A stretch of DNA of 9,845 nucleotides from Bacillota bacterium (lineage in GTDB: Bacteria; Bacillota_I; Bacilli_A; MOL361; Turicibacteraceae), in assembly GCA_003486705.1 (NCBI GenBank), contig DNGE01000160.1:31521-41365 (forward strand), in the 5' to 3' direction. The stretch's first letter is position 1; every line of letters begins with the position of its first letter. Position numbers and translations under genes: made by a program. Below, one piece after another: positions 6,401-9,845 of this stretch. Below the pieces are notes generated by a model. It ran no database searches, was not told the origin of the DNA, and saw only the letters and a list, made by a program, of their open reading frames with translations.

Positions 6401-9400
6401 AAAACTTATACTTCGGACAATTACACTCACATACAAACCTTTCTGATGGACAAGGAACAATTGATGAAGCATATCAATATGCAAAAGAAAATGCAGAGTT
6501 AGACTTCTTCGCTGTAACGGATCACTCAAATTCATTTGATAATGATTCCCAAGCATCACTTGCAGATGGATCGATGAGTAGTAAATGGAATACAGGATTA
6601 GATGCTGCAAATAACTATAATGAAGATGGTGAATTCACAGCGATTTACGCGTATGAAATGACTTGGTCAGCAGGTACGGGTAAATGGGGACATATGAATA
6701 CGTTCAATACACCAGGATTTGAAACACGTACAAATTCTTCAATGGATTTAAAAAATTATTATGCGACATTAAAAACACAATCTCAGTCTGTTTCACAGTT
6801 AAACCATCCTGGGAATACATTCGGTGATTTTGCAGACTTTGGTTACTATGATAAAGAGATTGATGAATTAGTAACATTAATTGAAGTAGGAAATGGAGAA
6901 GGACCAGTTCGTGGAAGTGGATATTTCCCATCATACGAATACTATACACGTGCATTAGATAAAGGTTGGCACGTAGCACCTACAAATAACCAAGATAACC
7001 ACAAAGGAAATTGGGGGAACTCAAATACAGCACGTACTGTCATTGAAGCACCTGAATTAACACGTGAATCTGTATATGAAGCATTAAGCGAGCGTCGTGT
7101 ATATGCAACAGAAGATAATAACTTACGTATTTCTTATGAGTTAAATGGAAATACAATGGGGTCTATCTTAGCGCAACAAGATGAATTAAACTTTGCGATT
7201 AAAGTTGAAGATCCAGATGCAAATGATACAATTGAAAAAATTGAAATTATTACTGATGGTGGACGTGTTGCACAATCGATTGCAAATGTAGATGAAACAA
7301 CGAAAGATTGGAACTTTACATTAGATGCAAGTGCATCATCAACATATTTCTATGTTAAAGTCACACAAAATGATAAAGACATTGCGGTTACTGCGCCAAT
7401 TTGGGTTGGTGAAAAAGAAAACGTTGGAATTTCAAAAGTAGAATCTAGCGCCAATAAAGTGATTGTGAACGATGAAGTAAATGTTGAAACAGTTATCTTT
7501 AATAATGAAGCATCTAACATTGAAAACGTAGAGGTTAAATATTATTTAAATGATGAAACTACACCTTTTGCTACTGAAACACTATTATCAATAAATGCAG
7601 CGGATCAGGCGTCATCAAAAGCGAATCTAACATTAACAAAGGTTGGTAAAAACACAATCCAAGTCGTAGTATCTTTAAGCATTAATGGAGCGACTCGTGA
7701 GTTTACAGAACGTATTGAAGTAACAGTTGTAAATCCAGATGAAGTAACGCGCGTCATGATTGATGGTTCACATGCAAATGCTTATGTTTTAAATGGATCA
7801 TATCCTGGAAACATGAATTATGTGACACAAATCCTTCAAGATAATGGATGCGTTGTAACAATTAATGAAAAAGAAATCACAGATGAGTTATTAGCAGGAT
7901 TTGATTTATTAATTTTAACAGATCCACAAAGTGAAGCAGATAATCAATGGATGTATACCGAATCTGAATTAGAAGCGATTAAAAACTTCTCAGATCGTGG
8001 TGGAAATATTATTATCTCTTCAAAAGCAGACTATGGTGATAAGGGAATCGGAAATGCTTCTGAAGGAAATGCAGTATTAGAAGCCATTGGCGCAACAGTA
8101 CGATTTAATGACGATCAAGTGATTGATAAAGAAGAAAATGGTGGTCAAACCTATCGTTTATACTTTGACGACTATAACAAAGAGAGTATTTATACTCGAG
8201 GTATTGATTTCGATGGAATTTCAGCTGAACAACAAGTAAATAAATTCAGTTTCTATAGTGGAAACTCAGTGTTAGTGAATGATGAAACGACAACAGAAGT
8301 TGTTGTTTACGGACATGCGACATCTGAAAGTGATGATGCAGATAAAGCAAATGACAACACACCAGTGAATAAAGGTGAAGTTGTAGCTTTAGCGGTTGAA
8401 ACATTACCAAACGGTTCAAAAGTTGTTGTTGCAGGGGTAACGTTCTTCTCAGACTTTGAGATGGATCCATCATCAGAATATTCAAATCCACAAATCATGA
8501 CGAATATCTTACATGATTTAGCACCAGAAAAAGAAAAAACAATCACACCGATTGAAGAGTTACACGTGGATTTAGATGGAGATAATATGCCTGATTTAGC
8601 CGGAGAAATCCGTACGGTTGAAGGAATCATTACAGCAGGAAATACAAATCCATTTAATACATTCTTTGATGTTGTTTATGTTCAAGATGAAACAGGTGGA
8701 ATTACAATCCATCCAATCTCTAACTTAAAACTTGAAATTGGACAACGTGTTCAAATTACAGGAACAGTTGGTGCTTATGAAGGTGATTCACAATTAGCTG
8801 AAGTTAACGAAGCAACAGACGTTAAAATTATTGATTCAACACTGAATCCAGTTGCACCTAAGTTAATGACAACAGCTGATTCAATGTTAGAAGCAAACGA
8901 AGGTTGGCTTGTTCAAGTTGAAGGTGAAGTAACTCGCATCGATATTGAAAAAGGAAATATCTTTGTTAACGACGGAACAGGTGAAGCACGCGTCTTCATT
9001 AATGGATACATTGGAAGTGGATCAAAACAAGAATTAAATGAATGGGTTGATCGCATTCAAGTAGGAGATACAATTACCGCAGTTGGTTTAGCAGCTGAGG
9101 ACCCTGAAGGTCACCGCATCCGTGTCCGTAATACGGATGAGTTAGTTGTTGTTGAACAACCAACACAACCAGAATTAAGCAGTGAAGCTCGCTTAGATAA
9201 GTTAAGTGTAAATAAAGGAACATTAACACCTGCCTTTAATGCAGACGTATATAATTACTCAGTAACTGTCGAAAATAATGTCTCTAAAATTAATTTAACA
9301 GGTTCAGCGATGGATAAATTAGCGACTGTTAGTGGATTAGGAAATCACGAGTTAAAAGTAGGAGAGAATACATTAGCAGTTAACGTTACAGCTGAAAATG

Positions 9401-9845
9401 GGACAATCAAAACTTATACAGTTAAAGTGACTCGTTTAGCAGAAGAAATACCAACGACTCCTGAAGTAAGTAGTGAAGCACGATTAGAATCATTAACAGT
9501 TAATGTAGGAACATTAAGTCCAGTCTTTAACTCAGATACAACGGAGTATACTGTTACGGTTGGAAGTGATGTTAAAAAGATTACTTTAGGTGGTACTGCG
9601 ATTGATGCAGATGCTAAGATTAAAGGATTAGGAACACATAGCTTAAAATCAGGTCAAAACACGATAACTGTTGAAGTAAAAGCACAAGATGGAACGGTTA
9701 AAACGTACACAGTAACCGTGACTCGCTTAGTGCAAGTTGTTGTAAGTGAGGCAATTGAAATGCAAACGCCAAACGCTGACCTTAACATTAAAGTGGATGG
9801 AGATAATATTTCAGTGTCTAACATTTCAAATGAAATTCAAAAAGT
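3478..9845 (+). CDS. Giant secreted multidomain protein with PHP (CehA/McbA-type) metallo-hydrolase domain, 3' end missing
   Basis: An uninterrupted frame of at least 2122 codons starts at ATG 3478, ten bases after AGGGGG (3462-3467), and leaves the window open. A basic N-terminus, hydrophobic core and INA cleavage site after residue 32 make a Sec signal peptide. Domains in order: beta-sandwich (37-172), BIG2-like (185-264), OB-like pair (266-441), second beta-sandwich (455-593), second OB-like pair (602-772), Ig-like domains (775-870 and 875-971), PHP hydrolase (978-1215) with its beta-rich tail to 1310, CARDB-like (1312-1418), ThuA/GATase-like (1421-1681), OB-like pair (1690-1892), and cadherin-like repeats (1901-1987 and 1998-2084). 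The likely role is an extracellular or wall-bound phosphoesterase or other hydrolase. The OB-like domains recall B. subtilis YhcR nuclease. The upstream PhoP-like boxes suggest induction by phosphate limitation. Substrate is unknown; any sortase or S-layer anchor would lie beyond the edge. Confidence 0.92.
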   Translation, partial: MNKQVLVKVLNSVLATSLVFSNLALPTQRINAQTEDVTIFEEDFNGFPTEKPEGWSFENNNSNYTSNASCGVSPNCLGLKKDKEFFETVSFTLESEGRLTFTAKGNGSNNVMNSILTIYGMIGDSYEELEVILFDTQDKGSIEVIVPQSVSKLKFEMSKTTGNISLDDIKLVANGEVITPEEVELEGLVLSGASKLLTDEEKQLSVEYLPENTTQKDVEFSSSDESVFTINDKGVLTGVGAGTANALVSSKVDPNIKHSLEVSVFHSLASARQLEVGTEVTVSGIVSYNDRNQTLHIQDETAGIAVYKNSLSTSVFESIKPGDRVKVTGKINQFNGLVQVVLDSADDINVVEVQVGLPEVKEVSIQELKENNYDSQYVSIKEAIFNKEAKTLTQGDDVLDIYYLPSDLTVQTNDIVNVVGTMGQYNGNVQLYGSSATFTKVNEETPEVPEVEGQITVLSESFNSYASSMPSGWTESGTSATRPSYTGASSCGESTPCVKLDTRGQMLVTPTFELISEGTLSFHVKGNGSNSVMTSVLTVEMLINDEWISIYSDAPNTTATTLHFTIPKSATQIRFVMDKKTGNVAIDDVMLVTSDEKQDYLDIIEAREVSKGEAVTVKGIVSYHDGNKTVHIQDLTGGIAIYNTKGVDISQLKPGTEVLVSGVIDIYKDLVEVIPSTNDDIEIISEGNELVAKEVTIEDLLTKNYDSQFISIAEAMYDKSTNKLVQDEVSLAIYPTTVTGDFKTGDIVNVTGTMSRYTNAQLIGPSATFTKVESADEEAPVIDHEAVLTGDVDNDLVIKANVTDNKQIKSVTLNYRVVGATDFVQVEMKEDNAVYGGTISKSKLDEAGIEYYIEATDGLNVTKTDVYTVSISTDDTTGPEIFALMPTDGSSIKEDVLPTIGAAYTDRTAIDINSVKLFLDEEDVTETAKISETEVRFDVLEALEVGTHTVKLEVSDTLGNVSTKEWTFKVVSNNKNLYFGQLHSHTNLSDGQGTIDEAYQYAKENAELDFFAVTDHSNSFDNDSQASLADGSMSSKWNTGLDAANNYNEDGEFTAIYAYEMTWSAGTGKWGHMNTFNTPGFETRTNSSMDLKNYYATLKTQSQSVSQLNHPGNTFGDFADFGYYDKEIDELVTLIEVGNGEGPVRGSGYFPSYEYYTRALDKGWHVAPTNNQDNHKGNWGNSNTARTVIEAPELTRESVYEALSERRVYATEDNNLRISYELNGNTMGSILAQQDELNFAIKVEDPDANDTIEKIEIITDGGRVAQSIANVDETTKDWNFTLDASASSTYFYVKVTQNDKDIAVTAPIWVGEKENVGISKVESSANKVIVNDEVNVETVIFNNEASNIENVEVKYYLNDETTPFATETLLSINAADQASSKANLTLTKVGKNTIQVVVSLSINGATREFTERIEVTVVNPDEVTRVMIDGSHANAYVLNGSYPGNMNYVTQILQDNGCVVTINEKEITDELLAGFDLLILTDPQSEADNQWMYTESELEAIKNFSDRGGNIIISSKADYGDKGIGNASEGNAVLEAIGATVRFNDDQVIDKEENGGQTYRLYFDDYNKESIYTRGIDFDGISAEQQVNKFSFYSGNSVLVNDETTTEVVVYGHATSESDDADKANDNTPVNKGEVVALAVETLPNGSKVVVAGVTFFSDFEMDPSSEYSNPQIMTNILHDLAPEKEKTITPIEELHVDLDGDNMPDLAGEIRTVEGIITAGNTNPFNTFFDVVYVQDETGGITIHPISNLKLEIGQRVQITGTVGAYEGDSQLAEVNEATDVKIIDSTLNPVAPKLMTTADSMLEANEGWLVQVEGEVTRIDIEKGNIFVNDGTGEARVFINGYIGSGSKQELNEWVDRIQVGDTITAVGLAAEDPEGHRIRVRNTDELVVVEQPTQPELSSEARLDKLSVNKGTLTPAFNADVYNYSVTVENNVSKINLTGSAMDKLATVSGLGNHELKVGENTLAVNVTAENGTIKTYTVKVTRLAEEIPTTPEVSSEARLESLTVNVGTLSPVFNSDTTEYTVTVGSDVKKITLGGTAIDADAKIKGLGTHSLKSGQNTITVEVKAQDGTVKTYTVTVTRLVQVVVSEAIEMQTPNADLNIKVDGDNISVSNISNEIQK
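3586..4800 (+). repeat. Module copy 1 (beta-sandwich, BIG2 insertion, OB-like domains)
   Basis: Residues 37-441 align with residues 455-772 of the same protein. Shared stretches include GNGSNNVMNS (105-114), TTGNISLDDIKLV (160-172), TVSGIVSY (281-288) with HIQDETAGIAVY (296-307), NYDSQYVSI (372-380) and the terminal SSATFTKV (434-441). Copy 1 is about 87 residues longer because a BIG2-like domain (185-264, with SSDESVFTINDKGVLTGV) lies between its two halves. A CGVSPNC pair (C70, C76) is a likely disulfide. Confidence 0.8.
4840..5793 (+). repeat. Module copy 2 (beta-sandwich and OB-like domains, no BIG2)
   Basis: Residues 455-772 repeat copy 1. Matching landmarks are SESFN with GW (459-473), GNGSNSVMTS (526-535), KTGNVAIDDVMLV (580-592), TVKGIVSYHDGNKTVHIQD (616-634), NYDSQFISI (704-712) and PSATFTKV (765-772). 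The Cys pair is kept as CGESTPC (C491, C497). The BIG2 domain is absent and the two halves are joined directly. Confidence 0.8.
6409..7122 (+). other. PHP metallo-hydrolase domain (CehA/McbA type) within the giant protein
   Basis: Residues 978-1215 hold the full run of PHP motifs: LHSHTNLSDG (982-991; H983, H985, D990), AVTDHSN (1012-1018; D1015, H1016), YEMTW (1059-1063; E1060), GHMN (H1072), LNHPG (1108-1112; H1110), IEVGNG (E1136) and NNQDNHKGNWG (1170-1180; D1173, H1175). That is enough ligands for a two- or three-metal centre, so the domain looks active. PHP domains hydrolyse phosphoesters in many families, while CehA and McbA are linked to carbaryl hydrolysis; the substrate here cannot be read off. 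A beta-rich tail (1216-1310), common after this domain in secreted members, follows. Confidence 0.88.
7738..8520 (+). other. ThuA/GATase-like alpha/beta domain within the giant protein
   Basis: Residues 1421-1681 start with a strand and loop (RVMIDGSHANAYV), then a helix with GNMNYVTQILQDNG, the strand FDLLILTDPQ (1475-1484), a helix LEAIKNFSDRGGNIIISSKADYG (1498-1520), and later VVVAGVTFFSDFEM (1649-1662). This pattern is that of flavodoxin-like/GATase-1-like sugar-hydrolase or ligand-binding domains (ThuA, DUF4350, IFT52/GldG types). No nucleophile elbow with catalytic Cys is seen, so a binding rather than amidotransferase role is more likely. Assignment is by fold pattern and is moderate. 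Confidence 0.6.
8545..9153 (+). other. Third pair of OB-fold-like domains within the giant protein
   Basis: Residues 1690-1787 and about 1797-1892 contain two OB-like units. The first has TVEGIITAGNTNPFNTFFDVVYVQDETGGITIHPI and GQRVQITGTVGAYEGDSQLAEV. The second has LVQVEGEVTRIDIEKGNIFVNDGTGEARVFI and GDTITAVGLAAEDPEGHRIRVRN. The VQDETGG pattern matches HIQDETAG and HIQDLTGG in the N-terminal modules, so all derive from one domain type. Such domains occur in secreted nucleases such as YhcR. Here no beta-sandwich partner precedes the pair. Confidence 0.65.
9178..9729 (+). repeat. Two tandem cadherin-like beta-sandwich repeats
   Basis: Two units of about 87 residues (1901-1987 and 1998-2084) repeat at a pitch of 291 bp. 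Each begins SSEARL, has GTL(T/S)P near its start and GLGxHxLKxGxN in the middle, and ends in KTYTVxVTRL. This is the signature of the cadherin-like beta-sandwich family (PF12733) common in Firmicute surface proteins, usually a spacer or binding element. The linker is AEEIPTTPEV, typical of surface-protein spacers. Confidence 0.85.

Noticed and set aside
6380..8630. Minus-strand open frames of about 76-107 codons at 6380-6610, 6704-6979, 8246-8491 and 8307-8630
   Set aside because: They lie wholly within the strongly supported plus-strand giant gene, lack recognisable domains, and have low-complexity composition expected of antisense shadows.
9730..9845. Sortase or S-layer anchor at the end of the giant protein
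   Set aside because: The window ends before any stop codon or LPXTG-like motif; the last residues look like the start of another beta-rich domain, so anchoring cannot be judged.

Overview
The window is AT-rich DNA with Shine-Dalgarno-led genes (two of them using TTG starts), intrinsic terminators, and typical Bacillota (low-GC Firmicutes) families. My best guess is a Turicibacter-like or related gut Firmicute. That is an impression from protein style, not something the sequence proves. It holds four genes: two complete and two cut off by the window edges. It shows no mobile element, tRNA, rRNA or CRISPR array.

Layout. Positions 1-599 (minus strand) hold most of a YigZ/YvyE (IMPACT/UPF0029) gene without its 3' end. 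A 467-bp divergent intergenic region with several inverted repeats separates it from degV (1067-1918, plus), a lipid-binding DegV-family gene that ends at a perfect 23-bp-stem terminator. Next comes a YibE/F membrane protein (2100-3233, plus). After a 244-bp regulatory gap there is a very large secreted protein gene (3478 to the right edge, plus, at least 2122 codons).

The giant protein starts with a signal peptide. It carries a duplicated module of a beta-sandwich plus OB-fold-like domains, with a BIG2 domain inserted in copy 1 only. This is followed by Ig-like domains, a PHP metallo-hydrolase domain of CehA/McbA type with a complete set of candidate metal ligands, and a CARDB-like domain. 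A ThuA/GATase-like alpha/beta domain, a further pair of OB-like domains and two cadherin-like beta-sandwich repeats come next, and then the window ends. Its overall logic resembles extracellular nuclease/nucleotidase proteins such as B. subtilis YhcR, but the catalytic unit is PHP.

The most interesting signal is regulatory. Upstream of the giant gene lie four TTAACA/TTTACA direct repeats at 10-11 bp pitch, matching the PhoP box known from B. subtilis. Three similar repeats in nearly the same geometry relative to the -10 box lie upstream of the YibE/F gene. This suggests that a PhoP-type (OmpR-family) regulator co-controls a membrane transporter-like protein and a giant surface phosphoesterase, possibly a phosphate-scavenging unit. 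Function and regulation are inference; the repeats and motifs are directly visible.
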